Below are positions 49,701 to 57,599 of a stretch of 64,000 bases of DNA, piece after piece. The position numbers and the translations under genes were made by a program. Numbering within the stretch: position 1 is the first letter of the stretch; each line of letters starts with the position of its first letter. Source of the DNA: Sediminihabitans luteus (lineage in GTDB: Bacteria; Actinomycetota; Actinomycetes; Actinomycetales; Cellulomonadaceae); NCBI RefSeq assembly GCF_002797595.1, contig NZ_PGFE01000001.1, positions 558,001 through 622,000 on the forward strand, in the 5' to 3' direction. The notes beneath the pieces are model-generated. The model ran no database searches, was not told where the DNA came from, and worked only from the letters and a program-made list of their open reading frames with translations.

Positions 49701-50815
49701 TTGCGCAGCGACGCGTTGCCGGCCGCGATCACGAACAGCGCGTCCTTCGACAGCGCCTGCACCGCGTCCACGTCGGGGCCCGTGCAGGACTTCGCGCCGT
49801 CCGCGCCGAGCGACATCGACACGATGTCGGCGCCCTGGTCGACGGCCCACTGCATGCCCTGGATGATGCCCGAGGTCGAGCCCGACCCGTCGTCGCCGAG
49901 CACCTTGCCGACGATGAGGTCCGCACCCGGGGCCATGCCCGCGTACGCGCCGTCCGACGCCTCGCCCGAGCCTGCGACGGTCGACGCGGTGTGCGAGCCG
50001 TGCCCGTTGACGTCGTGCGTCGTGCCGCCGACGAAGGTCTTGGAGACGCTGACCTGGTCGGCCAGGTCGGGGTGGGTCTCGTCGAAGCCCGTGTCGAGGA
50101 CGGCGACCGTGACGCCCTTGCCGTCGAACCCGGCCTCGTGCGCCGTCCCGGCGCCCGTGAGCGGGACCGTCGGGTCGGGAAGGTCGGTCACGGCCGTGCC
50201 GTGCACGACCTCGTCGAGCCAGATCTTCTCGACCGCGCCCGCGCTGCGGGCCTTCGCGGAGGACGCGGGGACCAGCGCGGCCCACGCCTGCGCCGCCTGC
50301 GCCTTGTCGACCTGCGCGCCCGCGCCGCCGATCGAGCCGAGCGAGGCCGTGACGTCGACGCCCGGGGTCGTCGTCCGCGCCTGGCGGCCGCCCGCGTACT
50401 GCAGGATCACGGGGAGGGTGTCGCGGTGAGCGTCGTCGTAGCCGCTCGTCCACAGCTTGGTGACGTTGAACAGCTCACGGTCGACCGTGCCGGCGTCGAT
50501 GAGCGCCTGCACGCCGCCAGGCAGCACGTACACGTCGTCACCGTCGATCACGGTCGAGGCCAGCACCGCCTCGCCGTCCGGACCGCGCACCGCGCCGGGG
50601 GTGACCCGGCCGTCGGCGTCGACCCGGGCCTCGACGGTGTCACCCGTGACGAGCGTGAAGACCGCCGAGGACGACCCCCCGTCCTCGTCCTGCGTGGTCG
50701 GCGGCGTCCCGGACCCGGTGTCTCCCGGTCCCGCGGTCGCGGCCGTCGTCCCTGTGGCGAGCAGGGCGAGCGTGGTGACCGCCACCCCGACCTTGCGCCA
50801 TCGTCGTGCATCCAT
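46778..50815 (-). CDS. Secreted subtilisin-like serine protease (S8) with large C-terminal region
   Basis: 1345 residues from ATG 50815, preceded by AAAGGAG. Signal peptide at about 1-29 (RRWRKVGVAVTTLALLATGT, cut after ATA). The peptidase S8 domain has Asp241 (VAVLDTGFDETHPD), His272 (NGHGSHTAS), Asn367 (IAAGNAS) and Ser441 (YSGTSMATPHVAG). The N-terminal region (about 30-215) is probably an inhibitor-like propeptide. The C-terminal 800 residues are beta-rich and include a PA-like segment (about 835-900). It probably degrades extracellular protein. It is not a mycosin-type type VII protease: no C-terminal membrane helix. Divergent from a LuxR-type regulator. Confidence 0.95.
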   Translation of the reverse strand: MDARRWRKVGVAVTTLALLATGTTAATAGPGDTGSGTPPTTQDEDGGSSSAVFTLVTGDTVEARVDADGRVTPGAVRGPDGEAVLASTVIDGDDVYVLPGGVQALIDAGTVDRELFNVTKLWTSGYDDAHRDTLPVILQYAGGRQARTTTPGVDVTASLGSIGGAGAQVDKAQAAQAWAALVPASSAKARSAGAVEKIWLDEVVHGTAVTDLPDPTVPLTGAGTAHEAGFDGKGVTVAVLDTGFDETHPDLADQVSVSKTFVGGTTHDVNGHGSHTASTVAGSGEASDGAYAGMAPGADLIVGKVLGDDGSGSTSGIIQGMQWAVDQGADIVSMSLGADGAKSCTGPDVDAVQALSKDALFVIAAGNASLRKTVSTPGCAPAALTVGAIDREGETAPFSSRGPSVDGWSAKPDIASQGVDVVAARANGYPTKPYVAYSGTSMATPHVAGAAAILQQAHPDWSPVELKDALTSSVAETAAPVLEQGAGPLDVARAVTQPVIGAPNLRLGSFTYPQADLEAVTKDVTLTNLSDHDVTLDLSVSAIGDGGDPVGSDLFTVDDDPVVVPAHGTADVPVRIDPSAGLTADDYGTITGRLVGVGDDVRVTVPFSIAFQAPYATVHLVTKDRFGNAPDSLSAVQIINRHDGTGNGYSAAGGDLAVNLTHGTYDFAATIITRDTAQGGLARSVTLDYAAHVEIDGDTTVVLDARDADELSWKTPQESQTQGYSLGYTYGLAEDGWVKTGKLTTIPSTVEHLYATPTTVDDRFTFEATTRAFAPEHTLTADDGYALDPIPMFLGAELDAQGAAPVVDVGPGTDANLAATDVRGKILLVDASTANAGGNPLGWDRALKGRGAQAVLAYVPGTVGRFQSSGNGTTVPMFTITAQDAEHLQALLADGGGTVAWDGTGLSTSPYAYNLGIVQEGKIVTGEHKVKNKDLAKVSADYHAQGYDARKWISDLGLSMPGAGSVYASASFIPVAPQSRTEYFSASPDVRWTSIMRASTNLQGTASFDGPRSYEPGAKESTSWFDTPYGATLRTDGVDLANRDIDRMTLSVPHFGDAAGHDSLGQYGDGTLKNVSVGDTRLVPTGGAYELPSEPTRVTVEQGFDRRETTNQSFGLSFRTTWGFTTSTAVEGPQPLLVPTVDVPIGLDSRLPAGEPVKIALGAVSDAHNGPVDLDSVRLEYAYGTETQVTKVASWTTASMKHNAGKGTWTATVPNDGEAGQYVNLRVVMEDSDGNTVTQSMARTYQLGAEYAFSVSARSQCVNGDAAVAVYAYNTGTLPADVTLASPWGSTVVEDVAPGKAAYTLFDTGLDAVWAGEADVTASGTVGTLAVTTPFAKDYAAVTCG

Positions 50816-50878
50816 GTGTGGACTCCTTTCCGCGACCAACGATCGCCCAGGGCACATGCCCGGCGGGAGACCTCACGG

Positions 50879-50911
50879 TGGCGGGATGACGACATGGCGG
50901 GATGTCGCCAT
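50879..50911. promoter_or_regulatory. Operator-like repeats in the subtilase-regulator intergenic region
   Basis: TGGCGGGATG occurs twice (50879-50888 and 50895-50904), and ATGGCG-N6-CGCCAT (50894-50911) is an inverted repeat. They cover the -35 region of the regulator promoter and could bind the regulator itself, controlling both divergent genes. Confidence 0.5.
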
Positions 50912-50915
50912 CTGC

Positions 50916-50921
50916 GACAAT
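50916..50921 (+). promoter_or_regulatory. -10 box of the LuxR-type regulator (leaderless)
   Basis: GACAAT, six bases before GTG 50928. Confidence 0.5.
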
Positions 50922-50927
50922 CGCGCT

Positions 50928-51965
50928 GTGCTGACGGATCTTGGCCTCCCCGGGGACGCCGACGACGAGGCGGTCTACCGCGCGGTCATCACCGCGCCCG
51001 CGCCGAACGCGCACGAGGTCGCCGGCACGCTCGGCTGGGAGGTCGACGAGGTGCTCGCCGCCCTCGACCGGCTCGCCGCGCAGTCGTTCGTCGCCCGCGC
51101 CGACGAGCCGTCGGACGACCCCGCGGCACCGCACCGTGCGGACCAGCGCTGGACCGCGTCGCCCCCGGAGCTCGTGCTCGGGCCCGTGCTCGCCCGCTCG
51201 CGCGAGCGGCTGCGCCGGGCCGAGAGCGTCATGGAGGACCTCGTCGAGACCTACCACCGCGAACGTTCCCCGCGGACGGGCTCGGAGCTCGTCGAGCTCG
51301 TCGAGGGCTCGGCCGCGCAGGCCCTGCGTCTGCGGCAGCTCGAGCGCAGCGCGCGGCGCGAGATCTGCGCGCTGCAGTCGGGCAGCAACACCGTCGTACC
51401 CCTCCTGCGCCGGCCGCAGGAGGCGTCACCCGCAGGCGCGCCGGACGACCGTGGCCGCACGGGCGGCTCGAACGGTGCCGCCGACGGCACGACGCCGCCG
51501 AGCACGACCGGACGACGGCTCCGGATCGTCGTCGATCCCGCCTACCTCCGTGAACCCGGTGCGAGCCAGCGACTCGACACCTGGGTCGCCCGGGGCGAGG
51601 AGATCCGGGTCTCGGACGAGCCAGTGACCAAGCTCGCGATCGCGGACGACGACGTCGCGATGGTCCAGGTCACGCCGCGGACGTCGGTCATGCTGCGACG
51701 TCCGCTCGTGGTGCTCGCGCGCGAGCTCTTCGAGGCGACGTGGCGCTCCGCCCGCCCCTACCTCCAGGGCGGGGCCGGTCTCGAGCCCGAGGACCGCCGG
51801 ATCCTCGAGCTCATGCTCGCGGGGCTCACGGACGCGGCCGTCGCGACGCACGTCGGGCTCTCGGCCCGCACGGTGCAACGGCGCGTCAAGGCGCTCATGG
51901 TGCTCGCCGGGGTGGGTTCACGGGTCCAGCTCGGCTGGCACGCGGTGCGACAGGGCTGGGTGTAG
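50928..51965 (+). CDS. LuxR-type transcriptional regulator with N-terminal winged helix
   Basis: 345 residues from GTG 50928 (leaderless fit); ATG 50886 would add 14 residues but overlaps the repeats and promoter. The N-terminus (about 1-50) is a TrmB-like winged helix (APNAHEVAGTLGWEVDEVLAALDRLA), the middle (about 195-270) resembles the PLD-like domain of TrmB-type proteins, and the C-terminus is a LuxR helix-turn-helix (LAGLTDAAVATHVGLSARTV, about 290-340). Such proteins are often found beside secreted proteases in actinobacteria and probably control them. Divergent from the subtilase gene across 112 nt. Ligand unknown. Confidence 0.88.
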   Translation: MLTDLGLPGDADDEAVYRAVITAPAPNAHEVAGTLGWEVDEVLAALDRLAAQSFVARADEPSDDPAAPHRADQRWTASPPELVLGPVLARSRERLRRAESVMEDLVETYHRERSPRTGSELVELVEGSAAQALRLRQLERSARREICALQSGSNTVVPLLRRPQEASPAGAPDDRGRTGGSNGAADGTTPPSTTGRRLRIVVDPAYLREPGASQRLDTWVARGEEIRVSDEPVTKLAIADDDVAMVQVTPRTSVMLRRPLVVLARELFEATWRSARPYLQGGAGLEPEDRRILELMLAGLTDAAVATHVGLSARTVQRRVKALMVLAGVGSRVQLGWHAVRQGWV

Positions 51966-51998
51966 GAGCGCTCCCGCCCGAGACCTGCCGACAGAACG

Positions 51999-52039
51999 CG
52001 GGCCCGGCCGGTGCGCACGTGGCGCACCGGCCGGGCCCG
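51999..52039. terminator. Bidirectional terminator between the regulator and htrA
   Basis: Perfect 18-bp stem CGGGCCCGGCCGGTGCGC / its complement with loop ACGTG, between the convergent stops at 51965 and 52133. Confidence 0.88.
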
Positions 52040-52083
52040 GCACCCGAGGCGCCCCGCAGGGGGGATCGCAGGCTCCTCGGTCT

Positions 52084-52114
52084 CCCGCCGCGCGCAGGGG
52101 GTGCACGCGGCGGG
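52084..52114 (-). terminator. Second hairpin downstream of htrA
   Basis: Nine-base arms CCCGCCGCG / CGCGGCGGG around a 13-base loop, about 20 bases past the htrA stop. Confidence 0.5.
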
Positions 52115-52132
52115 AATCATCGGACGGTGACG

Positions 52133-53902
52133 TCAGCTGCCGTCACCGAAGAACTGCTTGAGCCAGTCCGGCACCTGACCGGGGTCGGTCGACCCGCCCT
52201 GGCCCTGGTCGCTCTGACCGCCCTGCGAGCCGTCGGAACCCTGCCCGTCGGAACCCTGCCCGTCGGAACCCTGCCCGTCGGAACCCTGGGACCCGTCGCC
52301 CGAGCCGCTCTGGTCGTCGCTGCTGCCCGTGACCTGCTGGTCGGCGGGCCGCGTCGCGAACGTGACGTCGACCTGGGCGGCCTTGCCGTCGCGCACGTAG
52401 GTCAGCGTCGCATCGGCACCGGCCGCACGCTCGCGCACCTGCGCGGTCAGCGACTCGGCACCGTTGACGGCCTCGTCGTCGATCGCGACGATCACGTCAC
52501 CTGCCTGGAGCTTCGCGTCGGCCGCGGGCGAGCCCTCGGTCACCTCGCCGACCTCGGCGCCGCGGCGGGTCACGCCGTCGGCGGTCGCGGTCGAGTCGCG
52601 CAGCGTCACGCCGAGGAACGCGTGCTCAGCCGAGCCGTCCGCGATGAGCTGGTCGCTGATGTTCTTGGCCAGGTTGACCGGGATCGCGAAGCCGAGACCG
52701 ATCGACCCGGACTGCCCCGAGGCGCCGCTCGAGAGGGTCGCGATCGACGACGTGATGCCGACGACCTCGCCGTTCTCGTTGAACAGCGGGCCCCCCGAGT
52801 TGCCCGGGTTGATCGCGGCGTCGATCTGGATCGCGTTGGTCACGACCGCGTCGCTGCCGTCCTCGCCCGAGGCCGACACGGGTCGGTCGAGCGCCGAGAC
52901 GATGCCCGTGGTCGCGGTGTTCGCGAGGCCCAGCGGGTTGCCGACCGCGAGCACGGGGTCGCCGACCACGACGTCGTCGGAGTCGCCGAGCGTCGCGGGC
53001 GCGAGGTCCTTGGGCGGGTCGGTGATCTGGATGACCGCGAGGTCGGTCGTCGGGTCGGTGCCGACGATCTCCGCCTCGTACAGCCGCCCGTCGCTCAGCG
53101 TGACCTGCACGGACTCCGCCCCGGAGACCACGTGGTTGTTGGTCAGGACGTGGCCCTGGTCGTCGATGATGACGCCCGAGCCCTCCGCGCCGCCCGACTG
53201 GGTCGTGATCGCGATCGCGACGACCGACGGCGCGACGGTCGCGTCGACGGTCGACCAGTCGACCGCGGTGCCCGCGGAGTCGGAGACCGGAGGGTCGGCC
53301 TTGTCGTTCGAGCCGACGTCCGCGAGCGAGGCCGACGACGACCCTCCGTCGTCGTCGAACGCGCCCGTCGCCCAGGCCGTGCCGCCCGCGGCCAGCAGGG
53401 CCGCGACGACGGCGGTCACCGTGACCGGGAGCCACACGGACTGCTTGCGCTGCCGGGGCTCGGCCGGCGTCGGCGTCGCCGGGTCGCCCGGCCCGCCCTG
53501 CGCACCTGGACCACCCGGCGCACCCGGACCACCCGGTGCGGTGGGCTGGTAGCCCTGCTCCGGGTAGCCCGTGCCCTGCGCGAGCGGCACGGGGATCGGC
53601 GCGGTCAGGTGCTCCTGGGGACCCTGGTGCGTCGTCTGCTCAGCCTGCTGGGGCACAGCCTGCTGGGGTGCCGCCTGCGGCACGGGCGCCTGGGGCGCCG
53701 TCGGCTGGTGGGCGGACTGCTCGTACCCGGGCGCGGCCTGCGGGGCAGGGGCGGGCGGTGCCGGTGCCGGCTGGGGTGCAGCGGGCGTCGGCGTCTGCGC
53801 CGGGATCGCCTGGGTCGGCTGGTGCGTGGGGTGCTGCGGTTCGTGCGGGGCGTGGGGTGTCCTGGGATCGACCGGCTGGTCCGGCGTGGTCTCGTCGCTC
53901 AT
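52133..53902 (-). CDS. HtrA/DegP-like membrane-anchored serine protease
   Basis: 589 residues. A Pro/Gln/Ala-rich cytoplasmic N-terminus (1-153), one membrane helix (156-178), then an extracellular trypsin-like domain with His257 (TNNHVVSG), Asp287 (TTDLAVI) and Ser369 (NPGNSGGP), a PDZ domain (about 440-525) and a Gly/Ser/Asp/Gln repeat tail ending WLKQFFGDGS. It acts as an envelope quality-control protease or chaperone. ATG 53902 follows GAGGAGG. The tail contains a 15-bp tandem repeat. The disordered N-terminus is usual for actinobacterial HtrA. Confidence 0.95.
   Translation of the reverse strand: MSDETTPDQPVDPRTPHAPHEPQHPTHQPTQAIPAQTPTPAAPQPAPAPPAPAPQAAPGYEQSAHQPTAPQAPVPQAAPQQAVPQQAEQTTHQGPQEHLTAPIPVPLAQGTGYPEQGYQPTAPGGPGAPGGPGAQGGPGDPATPTPAEPRQRKQSVWLPVTVTAVVAALLAAGGTAWATGAFDDDGGSSSASLADVGSNDKADPPVSDSAGTAVDWSTVDATVAPSVVAIAITTQSGGAEGSGVIIDDQGHVLTNNHVVSGAESVQVTLSDGRLYEAEIVGTDPTTDLAVIQITDPPKDLAPATLGDSDDVVVGDPVLAVGNPLGLANTATTGIVSALDRPVSASGEDGSDAVVTNAIQIDAAINPGNSGGPLFNENGEVVGITSSIATLSSGASGQSGSIGLGFAIPVNLAKNISDQLIADGSAEHAFLGVTLRDSTATADGVTRRGAEVGEVTEGSPAADAKLQAGDVIVAIDDEAVNGAESLTAQVRERAAGADATLTYVRDGKAAQVDVTFATRPADQQVTGSSDDQSGSGDGSQGSDGQGSDGQGSDGQGSDGSQGGQSDQGQGGSTDPGQVPDWLKQFFGDGS
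52231..52289. repeat. 15-bp tandem repeat in htrA
   Basis: CGTCGGAACCCTGCC repeated three times plus a nearly complete fourth copy, in frame, encoding the repeated GSDGQ of the C-terminal tail. Confidence 0.92.
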
Positions 53903-53976
53903 CGCGTGGCCTCCTCGTTCGGTGACTACTCCACACCCCCCGGCTGGGCCGCGGCTTGAGCGTTGCTGGGAGTTCT

Positions 53977-54001
53977 CTAGGAATCGAGCTCCCTAGGAAT
54001 C
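53977..54001. repeat. CTAGGAATC direct repeat at the menD stop
   Basis: Two copies 16 bases apart (53977-53985, 53993-54001). The second contains the menD stop; the first duplicates it downstream. Confidence 0.6.
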
Positions 54002-55960
54002 CTGCCCCGTCGCGGTGCGGACCGCGCGCCGGACGGCGTCCGCGAGCGCCCGCCCCCGTTCGCGTCGGTCGTCGCGCGTGACCCGCACCTCGATCACCCG
54101 GGTGCCGGACGGCGGCCCCGCGGCGAGCCGGGAGACCGCGGCCGCGTCGTCGGCCAGGTCGTGCCGCACGCCGTACCCGGCGCACAGCGCGGCGAGGTCG
54201 GCGCCGTGCGGGGTGCCGAAGACGCGCTCGAACGTGCGCGCCGCGGTGGGCGAGCTGCCGGCGAGGGCGCCCTGCTCGAGGGTCGAGAAGATCGAGCCGC
54301 CGTCGTCGTTGACGACGACGACGGTCAGGTCGGCCGCGGGCTCGAGCGGGCCGCGCAGCAGCGAGCCGGCGTCGTGCAGGAACGTCAGGTCACCCACGAG
54401 CGCGCGGGTGCGGCGTCCGGACGCGAGCGCGACGCCGGTCGCGGTCGCGATGGTCCCGTCGATCCCGGCGAGGCCACGGTTCGCGAGCACCACGGGCGGG
54501 GTGTCGCCGACCACGAGGTCGAGGTCGCGCACGGGGTTGGACGAGCCGACGACGAGCACGTCGTCCGGCCCGCACGCGTCGACGACGGCGCGGGCGACGG
54601 CGACCCCGTCGGCGGCTGCGGGTCCCGTGGTCCTGACACCGGTCGTGGTCGTGGCGCCCGTCGTGGTCGTGGTGCCGGTCGTGTGGTTCGTGTCGGTCGT
54701 GCTCGCGAGCACGACGTCGCGCGCAGTCTTCCCCGCCCGGCGCCATGTCGCGAGCCACGGCGCGGGCGCCCCGGTCCCCGTGCCCCACGCCGCGGGGATG
54801 CCGGGCAGCACGAGCGCCGCGGTGCGGCTCGCGTCGGGCCAGGGCCCGGCACCGGGGGCGACGACGACGGTCGCGACGTCGTCCCGCGCGAGCAGCGCCT
54901 GCACGGGCCGGGACAGGGTCGGACGTCCGAGCACGACGGCGCGACGCACCTGCGGCCCGAGCACGTCGAGCACGATCCGGTGCACGGCGATCGCGTGCGT
55001 GCCGCCCGCGGCGCCCGACGACGCCTCGGCGAGCAGGGGCCAGCCCCGGGCCTCGGCGAGCGCCCGGGCCTCGGGACCGGCGCCGTCGCCCGCGACCACG
55101 ACGGTCGGGGGCTCGTCGGGTCCGGTCGCGACGAGGGCGGGCGGCACGTCGTCCGGCAGGACGACGCTCGGTGCGCCCGGGTGTTCGGCGCTGGCGTGTC
55201 CGGCATTGGTGAACTCGACGCTGGTGAGGCCGGCGCTGGTGTGTCCGGCGCCTGCGACCTCGACGACGATGCCCTCGACGACGATGCTGCCCGGCACGTC
55301 GGGCGGGAGAACGGCGGACGTTCCCGCTCCCGACGACGGCACGACGCCGGCGGGTGGCGTGAGCGGCTCGCGGTAGGCGAGGTTCAGGTGGACGGGCCCC
55401 GGGTATGCGCTGCGCACCCCGCGGGCGGCGGCGAGCACCCGGTCGAGCGTCGCGCGCAGGTCGCGCGTCTCGCCCGTGCGGCCGTCGGGGGCGGGCACGT
55501 CGGTCGCGTCGCGCACCGCGGAGCCGTAGAGGCCGACCTGGTCGGTCGTCTGGTTCGCGCCCGAGCGCCGCAGCTCGTGCGGGCGGTCGGCCGTGAGCAC
55601 GACGAGCGGCACCTGCGCGTGGTGGGCCTCGAGCACCGCGGGGTGCACGTTCGCGGCGGCGGTGCCGGAGGTCGTGACGACCGCCGCCGGGGTGGGGCGG
55701 CCGGTGCGCAGGGTCGCGCCGCGCGCGAGACCGAGCGCGAGGAACCCGGCCGAGCGTTCGTCGACGCGCACGTGCAGGCGCAGGCGCCCGGCGTCGTCGG
55801 CCGCGGCCAGGGCGTACGCCAGGGGCGCGGAGCGCGACCCGGGCGCGAGCACGACGTCCTGCACGCCGTGCGCGACGAGCGCGTCGACCGTGCGGCGGGC
55901 GGCGGTGACCGCCGGGGGCTCGGGGGTGGGGTCGGGGGTCGTGGGTGGCACGGGGTTCAC
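53993..55960 (-). CDS. menD: 2-succinyl-5-enolpyruvyl-6-hydroxy-3-cyclohexene-1-carboxylate synthase
   Basis: 655 residues, longer than the usual 550-580. The N-terminal part has LAPGSRSAPLAYALA, VRVDERSAGFLALGLA and TSGTAAANVHPAV; the C-terminal thiamine diphosphate motif is VGDLTFLHDAGSLLRG, then VVVNDDGGSIFSTLEQG. It adds 2-oxoglutarate to isochorismate. The extra length comes from two low-complexity inserts: a His/Ser/Thr-rich one at about 235-262 and a Thr-rich one at about 420-445, both at domain boundaries. GTG 55960 lies 13 nt after menC. Confidence 0.95.
   Translation of the reverse strand: MNPVPPTTPDPTPEPPAVTAARRTVDALVAHGVQDVVLAPGSRSAPLAYALAAADDAGRLRLHVRVDERSAGFLALGLARGATLRTGRPTPAAVVTTSGTAAANVHPAVLEAHHAQVPLVVLTADRPHELRRSGANQTTDQVGLYGSAVRDATDVPAPDGRTGETRDLRATLDRVLAAARGVRSAYPGPVHLNLAYREPLTPPAGVVPSSGAGTSAVLPPDVPGSIVVEGIVVEVAGAGHTSAGLTSVEFTNAGHASAEHPGAPSVVLPDDVPPALVATGPDEPPTVVVAGDGAGPEARALAEARGWPLLAEASSGAAGGTHAIAVHRIVLDVLGPQVRRAVVLGRPTLSRPVQALLARDDVATVVVAPGAGPWPDASRTAALVLPGIPAAWGTGTGAPAPWLATWRRAGKTARDVVLASTTDTNHTTGTTTTTGATTTTGVRTTGPAAADGVAVARAVVDACGPDDVLVVGSSNPVRDLDLVVGDTPPVVLANRGLAGIDGTIATATGVALASGRRTRALVGDLTFLHDAGSLLRGPLEPAADLTVVVVNDDGGSIFSTLEQGALAGSSPTAARTFERVFGTPHGADLAALCAGYGVRHDLADDAAAVSRLAAGPPSGTRVIEVRVTRDDRRERGRALADAVRRAVRTATGQDS
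54626..54701. repeat. GTCGTGGTCGTGG-type repeats coding a Thr-rich linker in menD
   Basis: Imperfect repeats of GTCGTGGTCGTGG-like units; on the coding strand they give runs of ACG/ACC Thr codons. Confidence 0.7.
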
Positions 55961-55973
55961 GATGCCACGGCGC

Positions 55974-57002
55974 TCAGGCGGTCACCGCACGGGCCGCGAC
56001 CCTCTCGAGCCGCTCGCGCCACCAGCGGGACGTCGCGTCGTCGGCGGCGAGGGCGTCGAGGTGCTCGTCGTCGGGCACGGGGCGGGCGACCCGGATCGCG
56101 CCGTCGACGGGCGCGAGCGGCTCGGCGACGACGTCGCGCACGAGCAGCTGGGTCGTGGCCAGCCCGCACGCGTACGGCAGCTCGGGCAGCGCGGCCGCGA
56201 GCGCGACGCCTGCCGCGATCCCCACGGACGACTCGATCGCGGACGAGACGACCACGGGCAGCCCGACGCGTTCGGCGAGCTCGAGGCAGGCCCGCACCCC
56301 GCCGAGCGGCTGGACCTTGAGCACCACGACGTCGGCGGCCTCGGCCCGCACGACCGCGAACGGGTCCTCGGCGCGGCGGATCGACTCGTCCGCGGCCACG
56401 GGCACGTCGACCGCGCGGCGTACGCGGGCCAGCCCGGCGACGTCCGCGGTCGGCTGCTCGACGTACTCGAGGCCGCCTGCGGCCCGGTCGAGCCGGCGCA
56501 CGCGCGCGACGGCCTCGTCCACGTCCCAGCCACCGTTCGCGTCGATGCGGATGCGCCCGCCCGGGCCGAGCGCGTCGCGGACCGCGGCGAGACGCTCGGC
56601 CTCGACGTCGACCGGCTCGACCGTGCCGTCCGCGAGCCGCTGCGCGACCTTGACCTTGGCCGTGCGGCAGCCCCCGGAGGCCCGCACGATCGCGGCGGCC
56701 TGCTCGGGGCCGACGGCGGGCACGGTCACGTTCACGGGCACGACGTCGCGCACGGGCGCGGGCCACCCCACGTCGCACGCCTCGCGCGCCGCCCGCCACC
56801 ACGCGAGGGCCTCCGCGTCGTCGTACTCGCGGAACGGCGAGAACTCGCCCCAGCCCGCGGGGCCGCGCAGCAGGACCCCCTCGCGCACCGTGATCCCCCG
56901 GAACCGCACGTGCAGGGGCGTGCTCCAGACGCGGACGTCGAGGGGCGGGGTCGTCGCCCCGGGCCGGGTCGCGGCGGGGACGGGATTCACGGGCGGCTGC
57001 AC
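55974..57002 (-). CDS. menC: o-Succinylbenzoate synthase
   Basis: 342 residues, enolase superfamily. Visible catalytic pieces are KVKVAQ (KxK-type base), DANGGWD, VEQP, DES and LKVQPLGGV. It dehydrates SHCHC to o-succinylbenzoate. GTG 57002 lies six bases after TAGCCT, a leaderless fit, and menD follows 13 nt later, so the two form one unit. Divergent from the YbjN gene. Confidence 0.95.
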   Translation of the reverse strand: MQPPVNPVPAATRPGATTPPLDVRVWSTPLHVRFRGITVREGVLLRGPAGWGEFSPFREYDDAEALAWWRAAREACDVGWPAPVRDVVPVNVTVPAVGPEQAAAIVRASGGCRTAKVKVAQRLADGTVEPVDVEAERLAAVRDALGPGGRIRIDANGGWDVDEAVARVRRLDRAAGGLEYVEQPTADVAGLARVRRAVDVPVAADESIRRAEDPFAVVRAEAADVVVLKVQPLGGVRACLELAERVGLPVVVSSAIESSVGIAAGVALAAALPELPYACGLATTQLLVRDVVAEPLAPVDGAIRVARPVPDDEHLDALAADDATSRWWRERLERVAARAVTA

Positions 57003-57008
57003 GCTCCC

Positions 57009-57014
57009 AGGCTA
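57009..57014 (-). promoter_or_regulatory. -10 box of menC-menD (leaderless)
   Basis: TAGCCT on the minus strand, six bases before GTG 57002. Confidence 0.55.
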
Positions 57015-57071
57015 TGCCGCACCTGGCGGCCGAGCCGCGGACGCGTGCGCCGCGGGCAGGCTCGGCGCGGT

Positions 57072-57077
57072 TATCGT
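57072..57077 (+). promoter_or_regulatory. -10 box of the YbjN gene (leaderless)
   Basis: TATCGT, six bases before ATG 57084. Confidence 0.55.
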
Positions 57078-57083
57078 CGGAGC

Positions 57084-57572
57084 ATGGAGAACATCGAAGG
57101 CCTCGTCCACGTCCCGTCGAACCGTCCGCTCTCGACGGAGCGCGTGGCCGCCTACCTCGAGCTGCGCGAGTGGCAGTTCACCGAGGCCGGCAAGGGCGAC
57201 CTCGCGGGCGCGTGGAACGGGAACACCTTCCACTTCATGGTCACGGGGCGCAACGACGAGATCCTGCAGGTGCGCGGGCAGTGGCAGCACACGCTCGACG
57301 CGTCCGAGACGGGTCGCATCGCGGGGATCACCAACGCGTGGAACCTCGAGCGGTTCTGGCCCAAGACGTTCTGGCGCTCGGCCGAGGGCACGGTGTCGGT
57401 GTTCGTCGACGTCTCGACGGACCTCGAGTTCGGTGCGGCCGACGACCAGCTCGCGCAGCACATCGAGTGCGGCCTGCAGTCGGGCCTGCAGTTCTTCCAG
57501 GTGCTCGACCACCAGTTCCCCGAGATCTCCGGGGTCGAGCGCAAGGAGACCCCGACGCCGGACGAGGCGTGA
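57084..57572 (+). CDS. YbjN domain-containing protein
   Basis: 162 residues, a soluble YbjN-type alpha/beta fold. Typical segments are LSTERVAAYLELREWQF, WNGNTFHFMV and IAGITNAWNLERFWPK, and the end resembles type III secretion chaperone-like domains. Function is unknown; YbjN proteins are often stress-linked. ATG 57084 is leaderless by pattern. Convergent with the TetR gene (27-nt gap). Confidence 0.85.
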   Translation: MENIEGLVHVPSNRPLSTERVAAYLELREWQFTEAGKGDLAGAWNGNTFHFMVTGRNDEILQVRGQWQHTLDASETGRIAGITNAWNLERFWPKTFWRSAEGTVSVFVDVSTDLEFGAADDQLAQHIECGLQSGLQFFQVLDHQFPEISGVERKETPTPDEA

Positions 57573-57599
57573 TCGTCGGCGGGCGCACGGCCCGAGGGG

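Noticed and set aside
46778-50815. The subtilase as the mycosin (MycP) of the type VII system
   Set aside because: It is 22 kb away, lacks the C-terminal membrane helix of mycosins, has a large extra C-terminal region and its own LuxR-type regulator.
52231-52289. A CRISPR-like array
   Set aside because: The units are contiguous 15-mers without spacers and are in frame within htrA.
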